A stretch of 64,000 nt of DNA from Pseudidiomarina aestuarii (GCF_003987355.1 NZ_PIPR01000003.1:124001-188000); one strand, 5' to 3'. Numbered from the stretch's first letter, positions 55,911-64,000 are shown. Translations and numbers: made by a program. The notes: generated by a model not told the origin, from the sequence alone.

Positions 55911-56902
55911 AGAGCGAAGCTTGGCGGGTTTATAAACTGGGCGAAAAGCCACGACGAACATGGCAGGAAACTGTAGTTCGGTGGTTACAAGAGAAAGCAC
56001 ACAAGGCCGATGCCAAGAAAGATTTGGCAAAGTTTCGTTGGCTTGATCTGTATCTCGGCAAATTGTACCTCGATGAAATCAACAGAGATGTTGTTGATGG
56101 CATCAAGGCTGCAAAAGCGAAGGAAAGCTCAACCACTACCGCAAATCGCTATCTTGCGTTGATTAGAGCAGTTTTGCGCATGGCAAGGGATGAATGGGAG
56201 TGGGTGAGTCATATTCCTGCGGTAAAGCTTTACAAAGAGCCGAGAAAACGTATCCGCTGGTTGAAGCCCGATGAAGCACAACGATTATTGAAAGAGTTAC
56301 CGAGACATTTGCAATTGATGGCTCAATTTTCACTGGCAACAGGTTTGCGTCAGTCGAATGTGAGCTTTCTCCGTTGGGAGCAAGTGGACTTGGATCGGGG
56401 TTTTGCATGGATCCATCCTGATCAATCGAAATCAGGTAAGGCCATCAATGTTCCACTCAATAAAGATGCTTTATCGGTATTGCGAGCCGTGCAGGGTGAT
56501 GATGCTCATTATTGTTTTGTCTATCAAGGCAAACCCGTTGAGCGAACATCAACCAAAGCATGGCACGCAGCATTAAAACGAGCGGGGATTGAAGATTTTC
56601 GTTGGCATGATTTACGCCATACATGGGCAAGTTGGCATGTCCAGCGCGGCACAAGCTTACAAGAGTTGCAGGAGCTTGGCGGTTGGTCGTCGTATGAGAT
56701 GGTACTGAGGTACGCTCATCTTGCTAGTCACCATCTGAAACGAGTGGCGAGCAATGTGGATGGTACAACTGGTACAAATCTGGTACAAAGCCAGAAACTA
56801 AAAAGCCCCGCTATTGCTAGCGAGGCCTTTAGAATAATGGTGCCCAGAGGCGGAATCGAACCACCGACACGGGGATTTTCAATCCCCTGCTCTACCGACT
56901 GA
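55787..56902 (+). CDS. int: Tyrosine-type site-specific integrase
   Basis: A 371-aa phage-type integrase. The N-terminus (ALYKRGNIWWTRFTSPNGER) is the usual arm-binding start. The core has SLATGLRQSNVSFLRWEQVDL with Arg I, the HDLRHTWASWHVQRG box with His/Arg and YAHLASHHL with the catalytic tyrosine near residue 308. The natural protein likely ends near residue 330; the last 35 residues (ending GGIEPPTRGFSIPCSTD) are encoded by the repeat and the tRNA-Phe gene read on the opposite strand. It overlaps xis by 124 nt and sits at the right end, as expected for an integrase next to its target. Confidence 0.93.
   Translation: MALYKRGNIWWTRFTSPNGERIQQTTGTEDKKQAQEYEDNLKSEAWRVYKLGEKPRRTWQETVVRWLQEKAHKADAKKDLAKFRWLDLYLGKLYLDEINRDVVDGIKAAKAKESSTTTANRYLALIRAVLRMARDEWEWVSHIPAVKLYKEPRKRIRWLKPDEAQRLLKELPRHLQLMAQFSLATGLRQSNVSFLRWEQVDLDRGFAWIHPDQSKSGKAINVPLNKDALSVLRAVQGDDAHYCFVYQGKPVERTSTKAWHAALKRAGIEDFRWHDLRHTWASWHVQRGTSLQELQELGGWSSYEMVLRYAHLASHHLKRVASNVDGTTGTNLVQSQKLKSPAIASEAFRIMVPRGGIEPPTRGFSIPCSTD
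56761..56790. promoter_or_regulatory. Putative integrase arm-type sites, right end
   Basis: Three direct copies of TGGTACAA with 9-11 nt spacing lie inside the 3' end of int, overlapping the start of the right direct repeat. The same octamer occurs near the left end. They are candidates for arm-binding sites of the integrase; coding use of the same bases is also possible. Confidence 0.5.
56785..56883. repeat. attR: 99-bp direct repeat overlapping tRNA-Phe
   Basis: Perfect copy of 50684-50782. Its last 46 bases (56838-56883) are the 3' half of the intact tRNA-Phe gene. The crossover is probably in the anticodon-stem end of the repeat, where identity stops. The element thus restores a full tRNA on insertion. 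Confidence 0.92.
56801..56833 (-). terminator. Terminator of tRNA-Phe
   Basis: On the minus strand, AAAGGCCTCGCTA pairs with TAGCGGGGCTTT with one bulge, followed by TTTAG. It lies just past the CCA end of the tRNA. A second copy is in attL at 50701-50729. It also overlaps the 3' end of int on the other strand. Confidence 0.8.
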
Positions 56903-56913
56903 GCTATCTGGGC
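56838..56913 (-). tRNA. tRNA-Phe (GAA anticodon)
   Basis: On the minus strand the 76-nt gene starts GCCCAGATAGCTCAG and ends CTCTGGGCACCA with an encoded CCA. The anticodon stem-loop is GGGGATTGAAAATCCCC with GAA in the loop, the T arm is GGTTCGATTCC, and the acceptor stem GCCCAGA/TCTGGGC pairs perfectly. It is the target of the integrative element; the gene remains complete because the element brings its own 3' half. Confidence 0.97.
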
Positions 56914-57007
56914 GTCGGGGCGTATTAAACGAGTTTTTAGAGTCAGAGTCAACCGCTTTTTCGTTGGTTTTGACCGTTTGCTCACGAAATACGCAGTTTG
57001 GCCAGTT

Positions 57008-58915
57008 TTACACCTTTAAGTAGGTGCTTCCGGCTAAACATTTCTCGTAGTAGTCTGTCCAACGTACGCCCTCGCGAGGTGCGATATGACCCTTGCGAAC
57101 TTCACGATCGATAGACTTCTTCACGGTTTTCGCCATGTAATCGGTATTATATTGCATGGTTTCTAGCACTTTTTCAGCTGCAGTGCCCGGAACCACTTCT
57201 TCAATATAAAAATCGCCTGGTTCGTCGTCATGACAGTAAATATGAACTTCTGTGAGTCGACCAAACAGGTTGTGCATATCGCCCATAACGTCTTGATACG
57301 CGCCAGTCAGGAACATTCCAACATGGTAATGCTCACCTTTGCGTAAAGTATGCATAGGAATGTTATCGCTGATTTCGGTGCCTTCGATGTATTTGCTCAG
57401 CTTACCGTCACTATCGCAGGTTATATCGACAATGGAGCAGCGAACTTCCGGTTGCTCGTTGAGGCGCGAAATCGGCACGATTGGCAATACTTGACCAATG
57501 GCCCAGGTATCGGCAGCTGATTGGAAGATCGAGAAGTTACACAAGTATTGGCTTGCTAACATATCTTCGAGTTCTTCCAATTCTTGGAATACGAAGCTGT
57601 CACGGTCAATGGACGAGTGAATCTCGGCTAAAATTTGCCAGTACATCGTGTCTAACTTCGCCATCTCATCTAACGATAAGATACCAAGCTTAAACGCTTC
57701 ATAAGCGCTCTGCTTGAAGGACGCCGCATCGTTGTATTTCTCTTGCGGGTGCAATTCTTCGGCGGTTGTGAGTTCGCGCATGTTGCTGACGAGAATATGT
57801 TCACCATTGGTGGCACTCGTATCGTACTTAGCACCGGTATTCTTGATTTCGCCGACGATGTTGGTCACGACGCACGAATGGTGCGCGGTAATGGCACGAC
57901 CCGATTCGCTGACCAGGTTCGGATGCGGTACTTTTTCCAAATCACAGATTTGTTTGACGCCATAGACCACGTCTGCAACGTATTCGTCCGTTGAGTAATT
58001 GCGCGATGAATCTGTGGTTGAGCTCGTCCCATCGTAATCGATACCCAAGCCGCCACCGATATCTAAGTATTCGAGCGGAACGTCGAGTTGTACTAGCTTG
58101 GCATAAAGTCGTGCAGCTTCTGAAACGGCTTCCTTCACTTTACGGATGTCTGATAGCTGACTACCGATGTGGAAGTGCAAGAGCTTCGCACAGTGCAGCA
58201 TGTCTTCTTTTTTCAGTAGCTCAATAATGTTAAGAATTTCAGTGATGCTTAAACCGAACTTCGCGCGGTCACCGCTCGAACCTGCCCATTTGCCTGAGCT
58301 ACGCACCATCATTTTGCTACGCAGACCGATCATCGGCTCGACGCCGAGTTTGCGTGCTAATGGGATGAGCATTTCCAGCTCACTGTATTTCTCAATAACG
58401 ATGATCATTTTGCGACGCAGTTGGCGACCTAATAATGCCAGCGTCAAATAATCCTCGTCCTTGTAACCGTTGAGAATAGTAAGGGCGTTCGGGTTTTCAT
58501 TGTAGGCGAGCACAGCCATCAATTCTGGCTTGGAGCCTGCTTCCAGACCATAGTTATAAGGTTCGCCTGCATCGATGATTTCCTCAACCACTTCACGCAT
58601 TTGGTTCACTTTAATCGGGAACACACCGACGTATTTGCCGCCGTATGATGCATCTTCGATGGTATTGGCAAAGGTCTCGTTTAAGATTTCAACTTGCGAC
58701 CGCAAGATATCGTGAAAACGAATAACCGCCGGTAACTGAATACCTTCGGCAATAATTTCATCAACCACTTCTTGCATGTCGATAGTGACTTCAGGCAGTC
58801 GGTGATTGGGAGCGATTTGAATATTGCCGTTATCGCCAATTGAGAAGTAGCCTGCGCCCCAACGGCGGACACCATAAAGCTCTTCAGCATCGTCAATGGT
58901 CCAGTTATCGGCCAT
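57008..58915 (-). CDS. speA: Biosynthetic arginine decarboxylase
   Basis: PLP-dependent enzyme that decarboxylates arginine to agmatine, the start of putrescine synthesis. At 635 aa it has the SpeA length and fold: VFPIKVNQMREVVEEI near residue 97 (PLP-lysine region), YNYGLEAGSKPELMAVLA, HFHIGSQLSDIRKVKEAV and LDIGGGLGIDYDG. The gene shares one base with the speB stop upstream (TAATG), so speBA is a coupled operon in the order speB-speA. The chromosomal flank of the tRNA-Phe element lies downstream. Confidence 0.96.
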   Translation of the reverse strand: MADNWTIDDAEELYGVRRWGAGYFSIGDNGNIQIAPNHRLPEVTIDMQEVVDEIIAEGIQLPAVIRFHDILRSQVEILNETFANTIEDASYGGKYVGVFPIKVNQMREVVEEIIDAGEPYNYGLEAGSKPELMAVLAYNENPNALTILNGYKDEDYLTLALLGRQLRRKMIIVIEKYSELEMLIPLARKLGVEPMIGLRSKMMVRSSGKWAGSSGDRAKFGLSITEILNIIELLKKEDMLHCAKLLHFHIGSQLSDIRKVKEAVSEAARLYAKLVQLDVPLEYLDIGGGLGIDYDGTSSTTDSSRNYSTDEYVADVVYGVKQICDLEKVPHPNLVSESGRAITAHHSCVVTNIVGEIKNTGAKYDTSATNGEHILVSNMRELTTAEELHPQEKYNDAASFKQSAYEAFKLGILSLDEMAKLDTMYWQILAEIHSSIDRDSFVFQELEELEDMLASQYLCNFSIFQSAADTWAIGQVLPIVPISRLNEQPEVRCSIVDITCDSDGKLSKYIEGTEISDNIPMHTLRKGEHYHVGMFLTGAYQDVMGDMHNLFGRLTEVHIYCHDDEPGDFYIEEVVPGTAAEKVLETMQYNTDYMAKTVKKSIDREVRKGHIAPREGVRWTDYYEKCLAGSTYLKV

Positions 58916-59850
58916 TAGCGTGCTCCTTTTTCGTTAAGAATGATGAGTAGTTCGCGTACAATTTTCGCAGCAAACACGTCTGAGTTTCCAGTCGGGTCGA
59001 TGTCGGGAGATAGCTCAACCACATCAGCTCCAACTAAATTCTTACCACGCAGCAATTTCATCAGGCTTACATAGGAATGAAAGTCTTCACCACCTGGCTC
59101 TGGCGTGCCTGTGCCTGGTAAAAAGGCTGGATCAAAATAATCCAGATCGAGCGTGAGATAGATCGGACGGTCTGCCGGAATCGCGGCAACGCTATCCAAG
59201 AAGTCCTTGCGTGATGTCCGCACCGTGCCGTGCTCGCGCATAAATTTGTACTCATCACGCGTGCCAGAGCGGATCCCATATTGGATGAGCTGATGGTCTG
59301 GACCGAAATGATCCAGCGCGCGACGAATAATAGACGCGTGTGAGTAGTGGTAACCCAGAAAGCCATCACGTAAATCGGCATGCGCATCCAAGTGCAAAAT
59401 CACCAGATCAGGGAATTGTTGCAAGTAGGTACGAATAGGGCCGTATGAGATAGAGTGCTCACCACCTAATGTGAGAACGCGGACGTTCTGCTCTTTCAGG
59501 TTTAGCGGCTCAAAAATTTCAGCAAACTGGTCGGTTGCATGTTGCCATTGGCTTTCAATGTCATCGCTGGTGCCAAGTGATAGGTTACCTAAGTCAATGA
59601 AGTTGTGGTCATGAAGATCAGCATCTAAATACGGCGAATACGATTCAATATCCTCAGATACCGAGCGCAGTCCGTCAGGACCGTTTCGCGTTCCCTTACG
59701 GAAACAAGCCGTGCCGTCAAAGCCAAAACCAATCATATGCGTCAGCCCAGCGTATACCGCCGTTGCTGTTGTCGCCCCGAAAAATTCTCGGACTGGGGTT
59801 TCAAGTTCGCTCTGAATAGTGGCTAATTGTGTGGGTTGATGCTGGCTCAA
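58915..59850 (-). CDS. speB: Agmatinase
   Basis: Hydrolyses agmatine to putrescine and urea. The 311-aa protein has the ureohydrolase metal motifs GGEHSISYG near residue 125, LHLDAHADLRDG near 150 and LTLDLDYFDPAFLPGTGTPEPGG near 230. The frame opens with TTG 59868, but a perfect GGAGGTGA lies 8 nt before the TTG at 59850, so I place the start there. It precedes speA with a one-base overlap, so both steps of the arginine route to putrescine are co-expressed. Confidence 0.93.
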   Translation of the reverse strand: MSQHQPTQLATIQSELETPVREFFGATTATAVYAGLTHMIGFGFDGTACFRKGTRNGPDGLRSVSEDIESYSPYLDADLHDHNFIDLGNLSLGTSDDIESQWQHATDQFAEIFEPLNLKEQNVRVLTLGGEHSISYGPIRTYLQQFPDLVILHLDAHADLRDGFLGYHYSHASIIRRALDHFGPDHQLIQYGIRSGTRDEYKFMREHGTVRTSRKDFLDSVAAIPADRPIYLTLDLDYFDPAFLPGTGTPEPGGEDFHSYVSLMKLLRGKNLVGADVVELSPDIDPTGNSDVFAAKIVRELLIILNEKGAR

Positions 59851-59922
59851 TGGACTCACCTCCGACAACCAATAAGTAAAGGGGGCATATTATCGGTTGA
59901 ATTGCCCCCAATTGCTACCGTT

Positions 59923-60951
59923 TCAATGGGTACGTGGTGTTTTTTTGACTGGATTAAAGATCTCGTGTTGAATCCGCAGCAAATTGCTATCCAATGGATT
60001 CTTTTTCTCCCACGTATCGCGCAGTGGAACCGCGATCGGAGTGCCCGCTTGCATACCTGCCATCACTTTCGTGACGCCGTCACGTATGAGCTCAATGGCA
60101 TGCACGCCCAGCTCTGAAGCTAAGATGCGATCGGCAGGCGAGGGTGGCCCACCACGTTGAATATGCCCCAATAAACAGGGGCGACAGGGCAGGTGATACT
60201 CGGCTTCGAGTTGTTCGGCCAACGCGACTGCACCACCGGGCCATTGATGTTCACTCAGTACCATCACGTAACTGCCTTCGCCGCGAATCGCATTGGTGCG
60301 TTCAATATGTTTCACAATGGTGCTAATAGTAAGCGGCTTTTCTTTTTGTAGTTCCGGTAAAATCATTCGCTCGGCACCGGCAGCCATGGCACTGCTCAGA
60401 CCAATGAAACCAGCGTAACGACCCATCACTTCAACAATAAATACCCGATCCATCGCATCGGCCGTATCGCGAATCTTATCGAGTGCATCCATCGCAATGT
60501 GCACTGCGGTGGCATAACCAATAGTCGCATCGGTACCAAATAAGTCATTGTCGATAGTGCCTGGTACACCAATAATTTGCCCGTCCCAATGCGCAGAGAG
60601 ATGCTCGGCTCCACGAAATGAGCCGTCACCACCAATCACAACTAAAGCATCAATGCTCAATGCGTCTAAATTGGCGGCAGCCTCTTGGGCAGCTTCAACT
60701 TCCTTAAATCGTTGACACCGAGCACTTTTAATCACGGTTCCCGAATACTGCAGAATATGCATGACATCGGCTGGCCTCATCGGTGCATGATCATTATCCA
60801 GTAAACCTTGATAACCATGCCGAAATGCAATGACTTCCATGCCATAGTGATCAGCAGCCAATACCACTGCGCGCAACGCTGCATTCATTCCTGGTGCATC
60901 ACCACCGCTGGTGAGCACGCCAATCCGTTGTACTTGTTTGGATTCCGACAC
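59923..60951 (-). CDS. pfkA: ATP-dependent 6-phosphofructokinase
   Basis: A 342-aa phosphofructokinase of glycolysis. Sequence features are GVLTSGGDAPGMNAALRAVV at the N-terminus, IGGDGSFRGA near residue 110 (the GGDGS form of ATP enzymes, not GGDDT of pyrophosphate enzymes), PGTIDNDLFGTD near 138 and EVMGRYAGFIG. The start is GTG 60951 with a GAGGAG upstream. It lies upstream of speB on the same strand with 72 nt between. Some related marine genera lack this enzyme, so its presence is informative. Confidence 0.94.
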   Translation of the reverse strand: MSESKQVQRIGVLTSGGDAPGMNAALRAVVLAADHYGMEVIAFRHGYQGLLDNDHAPMRPADVMHILQYSGTVIKSARCQRFKEVEAAQEAAANLDALSIDALVVIGGDGSFRGAEHLSAHWDGQIIGVPGTIDNDLFGTDATIGYATAVHIAMDALDKIRDTADAMDRVFIVEVMGRYAGFIGLSSAMAAGAERMILPELQKEKPLTISTIVKHIERTNAIRGEGSYVMVLSEHQWPGGAVALAEQLEAEYHLPCRPCLLGHIQRGGPPSPADRILASELGVHAIELIRDGVTKVMAGMQAGTPIAVPLRDTWEKKNPLDSNLLRIQHEIFNPVKKTPRTH

Positions 60952-61025
60952 CCGCTCTTACTCCTCTAGTCACTTGTCTGATAAGCTTATCGAAGTTCGT
61001 AACAATAACAAGTAGACGTCCACAT

Positions 61026-62099
61026 ATGACCACCATCAAGCAAACAGAATCAGGGTATCGGGTAGATGAAAACTTCATCACCGATTGGGCGACTCGGGTT
61101 GCTCAAGCCGCTGGCGCCAGTCAAGCGGTAGCACAGTCTCTCGCAACCTATCTGGTAGCTGGTGATTTGATGGGATTTCGCACCCATGGTTTGTTGCGAT
61201 TGCGCTATAACGTGCAATGTCTTGAGGACGGCCGCTCGCGCACAGCGGGCCAGCCGCGTGTTCTGAGTCAACGTCGCGCGACCCAGCTCTGGGATGCGGA
61301 TATGTTACCTGGTCCTTATGTGATGCCGCTAGCTATCGATGCAGCATGCGAAATGGCTGAGCAATGTGGCACGGGTACGGTTGTGGTCAGACGTTCACAG
61401 CATGTCGCGGCACTAGCAGTTTATTTGGAGCAAGCGGTCGAACGAGGTTTTTTGGTGCAGCTTATGGCAGCGACGCCAGCACAAAGTGTAGTGGCACCTT
61501 TCGGCGCAAAAAGTGCATGGTTCTCACCGAATCCCTTCGCTATTGGCGCGCCGGCGCTGAATCATCCCGTTCTATTTGATGTCAGTTTGTCGATGACCGC
61601 TGCGGGTAAAATCCGTACTGCAATAGCTGAGGAACGTGACTTACCTTATGCCGCTTTGATCACGCCCAACGGCGATTATTCGGTTGATGCTCGGACATTT
61701 ACTGCGACACCACCCAGTGTAATCGCTTCACTGGGCGGTGAAGCTCTGGGTTACAAAGGTACCGGTTTAAATCTATTCAGTGAAATTTGGACACTCGCTC
61801 TGAGTGACTATGGTCGTGCCGATGCAGATGCCAACGAGGGTGATGCCAATACCAGTTGGATTCAGGTGATTGATCCGAGTGCATTTACGGATCTCGATGC
61901 GTTCAAGCAGCAGGTTCAAGCACAAGTCGATGGTATCTTGGCAACAACGCCTATCGATCCCAGACAGCCGGTGCGCGTGCCAGGCTCTGGCGCGATGGCT
62001 ATCCGAGAGCAGCAACGGATTGCCGGCATTGACTATTCAAATGCGGTTTGGAAACAACTGCAGTGGTGCGCAGAGCACTATAACGTGCCGCTCGGTTAG
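61026..62099 (+). CDS. Malate/lactate dehydrogenase of the Ldh2 family
   Basis: A 357-aa NAD(P)-dependent oxidoreductase of the Ldh2/YlbC/ComC family, not related to classical malate or lactate dehydrogenases. It has DLMGFRTHGLLRLRY near residue 48 with the catalytic His, VRRSQHVAALAVYLEQAV near 120, SPNPFAIGAP near 175, and GYKGTGLNLFSEIW near 245. The substrate (malate, lactate, sulfolactate or ureidoglycolate) cannot be told. ATG 61026. It ends with TTAG shared with the convergent pdxH stop. Confidence 0.88.
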   Translation: MTTIKQTESGYRVDENFITDWATRVAQAAGASQAVAQSLATYLVAGDLMGFRTHGLLRLRYNVQCLEDGRSRTAGQPRVLSQRRATQLWDADMLPGPYVMPLAIDAACEMAEQCGTGTVVVRRSQHVAALAVYLEQAVERGFLVQLMAATPAQSVVAPFGAKSAWFSPNPFAIGAPALNHPVLFDVSLSMTAAGKIRTAIAEERDLPYAALITPNGDYSVDARTFTATPPSVIASLGGEALGYKGTGLNLFSEIWTLALSDYGRADADANEGDANTSWIQVIDPSAFTDLDAFKQQVQAQVDGILATTPIDPRQPVRVPGSGAMAIREQQRIAGIDYSNAVWKQLQWCAEHYNVPLG

Positions 62100-62737
62100 G
62101 GTTGCAGCCGCGTAATTTGCCACTCGTTATTGGCGTCCTGTTTGAACTCGAAGCGGTCATGCAGTCGATACCGCCCACCTTGCCAAAATTCAAACCGACT
62201 CGGTGTAATGAGGTATCCGCCCCAATGTTCAGGCTTCGGCACTGGCTCGGTTTGGTATTTCTGCTCTAACTCGAGATACTTGGCTTCTAATTCAGTTCTC
62301 GATGCAATCGGTTGGCTTTGTGCCGACGCGAGTGCCCCCAATTGGCTACCAATAGGACGAGAACGGAAATACGATTCAGCCTGCTCAGCGTTTAGTTTGG
62401 TGGCAGTGCCCTCAATGCGGACTTGTCGCTCCATTTCCAGCCAAGCAAAATTCATCGCAACATGCGGGTTAGCAGCAATATCCTGCCCTTTGGCGCTGGC
62501 GTGGTTGGTATAAAAAATAAACCCGCTATCGGTCATCTCTTTTAACAACACAATGCGTTGATGCGGACGATGGTGCTGGTCAACCGTAGCCAGTGTGAAC
62601 GCCGTTGGGTCTGGCAGACCGCCGTGCTCAAGCACAGCGGCGAACCAGTCTTTAAACTGCGCCATAGGATCTGCAAGCAGTGAGTCTCGGGTTAATCGAG
62701 CTTGAACATAGTCACGACGATTATCACGCAAATCCAT
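62096..62737 (-). CDS. pdxH: Pyridoxamine 5'-phosphate oxidase
   Basis: FMN enzyme that makes pyridoxal 5'-phosphate, the cofactor of gcvP and speA in this window. The 213-aa protein matches PdxH length (218 aa). It opens MDLRDNRRDYVQARLTRDS, has DQHHRPHQRIVLLKEMTDSG, FYTNHASAKGQDI, RSRPIGSQLGALAS, and ends WQGGRYRLHDRFEF, typical of the family. The 3' end overlaps the Ldh2-family gene by four bases. Confidence 0.96.
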   Translation of the reverse strand: MDLRDNRRDYVQARLTRDSLLADPMAQFKDWFAAVLEHGGLPDPTAFTLATVDQHHRPHQRIVLLKEMTDSGFIFYTNHASAKGQDIAANPHVAMNFAWLEMERQVRIEGTATKLNAEQAESYFRSRPIGSQLGALASAQSQPIASRTELEAKYLELEQKYQTEPVPKPEHWGGYLITPSRFEFWQGGRYRLHDRFEFKQDANNEWQITRLQP

Positions 62738-62766
62738 GGCGTACCTCTTTCAATGAACGCTGTCAG

Positions 62767-64000
62767 TTATCGTTGGAAAACAGTTTCACCAGCAACATAA
62801 GTTGCCAATACTTTCTGGTCCCATAAAGTAGTGCTATCACCTACGAATGGATCGGCATCCAGTACAATAAAGTCGGCCCATTTGCCCGGCTCTAACGAAC
62901 CTAAAGTCTGCTCTTGTCCAGACGCATAGGCGGCATCTAAGGTGAACGAGCGCAGCGCTTCAACAATGGTCATGGACTCATGTACGTACCAACCACCTTC
63001 TGGTTGGTTGTCACGATCTTGGCGCGTAACCGCTGCATGCAATCCAAAGAATGGGTCAGCGAGCTCAACAGGGAAGTCAGAACCAGCAGCAATGATGGTA
63101 CCTTGCTCGAGCAAGGTGTTCCAAGCGTACGCACCTTGCATACGTTCCTTACCGAGGCGGTCTTCAGCCATGTTTTTATCACTGGTTGCGTGGGTTGGCT
63201 GCATCGATGCAATGATGTTCAGTTCTTTAAACCGAGCGAGGTCATCAGGGTGAACTACTTGCGCATGTTCAATCCGATGGCGCAGATTACGTCCACCAAC
63301 AGTGGCATAAGCACGGGCAAACTCATCCAATGCGAGGCGATTGGCGCGGTCGCCAATGGCGTGAGTATTTACCTGAAAACCATGCGGGATCACTAACTGA
63401 TACAGATCATGCAATTGGTCGGGTGAAGTTACCAAGAGGCCACGTTGGTCTGGCGCATCATGATAGGGTTCGAGCAACGCCGCACCGCGACTGCCAAGTG
63501 CCCCATCCGCATAAATTTTGACACTGCGCACGGTCAGACGCTCATCACTGCGCGTATATGGGCCCTGTGCTAACAACTGCGGTAACGTTGGTTCGTTGGC
63601 GCCGAGCATGGCGTAGACACGCACAGGCATTTTGTTGTTATCAGCCAATGATTTGTAGATATCTAGATTCAGAGCATCGATACCCGCATCGTGAACGCCC
63701 GTAATACCGCGCTCCAGCAAATGTTGAAACGCTAGCTCAATAGCTTGCGTTTGCAATTCACGGCTCGCCTTGGGCATCACTTGTTCGACTAAATACATCG
63801 CATTGTCGACCAATACACCGCTCGGATTACCGCGCTCATCACGCAGAATATCACCGCCATCGGGACTCACGGTTGCACCGCTAATAGTCGCACGGCTCAG
63901 TGCGATGGAATTCACCCAGGCCGCGTGGCCATCCACCCGAGTCAGGTATACCGGACGATCGGGAATGGCTTCATCTAAGCTGTTGGCGGTAGGAAAGCTA
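62767..64000 (-). CDS. YtcJ-like amidohydrolase, partial (5' end outside window)
   Basis: The C-terminal 411 residues of a larger amidohydrolase of the YtcJ type (usual length about 550-600 aa). The frame stays open to the right edge (about SFPTANSLDEAIPDRPVYLT before VDGHAAWVN). It has TGVHDAGIDALNLD, KIYADGALGSRGAALLEPY, NTHAIGDRANRLALDEF, RHRIEHAQVVHPDDL and AAGSDFPVELADPF, the metal and Lys positions of the family. The C-terminus is LEPGKWADFIVLDADPF. These enzymes act on N-substituted formamides or related amides; the substrate is unknown. A signal peptide cannot be checked. Confidence 0.88.
   Translation of the reverse strand, partial: SFPTANSLDEAIPDRPVYLTRVDGHAAWVNSIALSRATISGATVSPDGGDILRDERGNPSGVLVDNAMYLVEQVMPKASRELQTQAIELAFQHLLERGITGVHDAGIDALNLDIYKSLADNNKMPVRVYAMLGANEPTLPQLLAQGPYTRSDERLTVRSVKIYADGALGSRGAALLEPYHDAPDQRGLLVTSPDQLHDLYQLVIPHGFQVNTHAIGDRANRLALDEFARAYATVGGRNLRHRIEHAQVVHPDDLARFKELNIIASMQPTHATSDKNMAEDRLGKERMQGAYAWNTLLEQGTIIAAGSDFPVELADPFFGLHAAVTRQDRDNQPEGGWYVHESMTIVEALRSFTLDAAYASGQEQTLGSLEPGKWADFIVLDADPFVGDSTTLWDQKVLATYVAGETVFQR

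Larger units (their letters stand above)
50783..56883. mobile_element. 6.1-kb integrative element in tRNA-Phe with rep-xis-int module
   Basis: Bounded by the 99-bp perfect direct repeats 50684-50782 and 56785-56883. From left to right it holds two minus-strand membrane proteins of unknown function, an HNH nuclease, an unknown helical protein, and a rep-xis-int operon next to the intact tRNA-Phe. No capsid, tail, portal or conjugation genes are present, so it is not a full prophage or ICE; the Rep protein suggests it can replicate after excision like an integrative plasmid or satellite. It is AT-richer than its flanks on the left part. The cargo resembles that of small defence-carrying elements. 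Confidence 0.88.

Noticed and set aside
50684..56883. Complete prophage in tRNA-Phe
   Set aside because: Only 6.1 kb between the repeats and no capsid, portal, tail, terminase or lysis genes are seen.
59851..59868. SpeB starting at TTG 59868
   Set aside because: The GGAGGTGA just before the TTG at 59850 would lie inside the coding sequence, while 59868 has no ribosome-binding site.
1..64000. CRISPR array
   Set aside because: No regularly spaced repeat-spacer pattern or cas gene was found; the only tandem repeats are the heptanucleotide clusters and the CCAAAY tract.

Overview
The window reads as a chromosome segment of a marine gammaproteobacterium, most likely an Idiomarina/Pseudidiomarina-like member of the Alteromonadales. 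This is inferred from gene content and order, not from a search: serA-rpiA, ygfA / 6S RNA / zapA, ygfB-pepP-ubiH-ubiI, gcvTHP, aceBA with a separate aceK, an NhaD Na+/H+ antiporter, speA-speB, and many exported peptidases and amidohydrolases. Most of the window is core DNA of moderate GC. Two stretches are visibly AT-richer and carry accessory genes.

Layout. 1-9.6 kb: serA (cut by the left edge), rpiA, ygfA, an exported amidohydrolase, the 6S RNA gene, zapA, then the ygfB-pepP-ubiH-ubiI operon and a LysR regulator. Two copies of an odd heptanucleotide-type repeat lie in the two convergent gaps of this part. 9.7-14.35 kb: the glycine cleavage operon gcvT-gcvH-gcvP with a sigma70-like promoter, an internal terminator-like hairpin and a strong final terminator. 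14.4-19.1 kb: an AT-rich insert with an 848-aa protein joining a Rad3/XPD-like helicase to a C-terminal PD-(D/E)XK-type nuclease, a lipoprotein and a membrane-anchored protein of unknown function. 19.3-24.6 kb: a repeat-bearing membrane ORF, a DUF1330 protein, a small membrane protein, a hipBA toxin-antitoxin pair with palindromic operators, and a GAF-PAS-GGDEF-EAL protein whose GGDEF motif is degenerate. 24.6-38.9 kb: a gapdh-arsJ arsenic pair, an atypical NRAMP-family transporter, a secreted S10 carboxypeptidase, a Pmp3-type peptide, a beta-propeller amidohydrolase, a LysR regulator and a four-gene MacAB-like ABC export operon. 39-50.7 kb: aceK, nhaD, aceBA (glyoxylate shunt), an exported M24 peptidase, a short-chain dehydrogenase, a membrane diguanylate cyclase and a LiaF-like protein.

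50.68-56.9 kb: a 6.1-kb integrative element inserted in the tRNA-Phe gene. It is bounded by a 99-bp perfect direct repeat and carries a rep-xis-int replication/integration operon plus cargo: an HNH nuclease with a PUA/EVE-like N-terminus, an unknown helical protein and two unknown membrane proteins. The right copy of the repeat completes the functional tRNA-Phe; the left copy is a displaced 3' half. 57-64 kb: core DNA again, with speA-speB, pfkA, an Ldh2-family dehydrogenase, pdxH and the 3' part of a YtcJ-like amidohydrolase cut by the right edge.

The best candidates for undescribed biology are the helicase-nuclease fusion at 14.5 kb and the tRNA-Phe element with its EVE-like/HNH cargo and a hairpin covering the rep ribosome-binding site. 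No homology search was possible, so family names rest on motifs, length and gene order.
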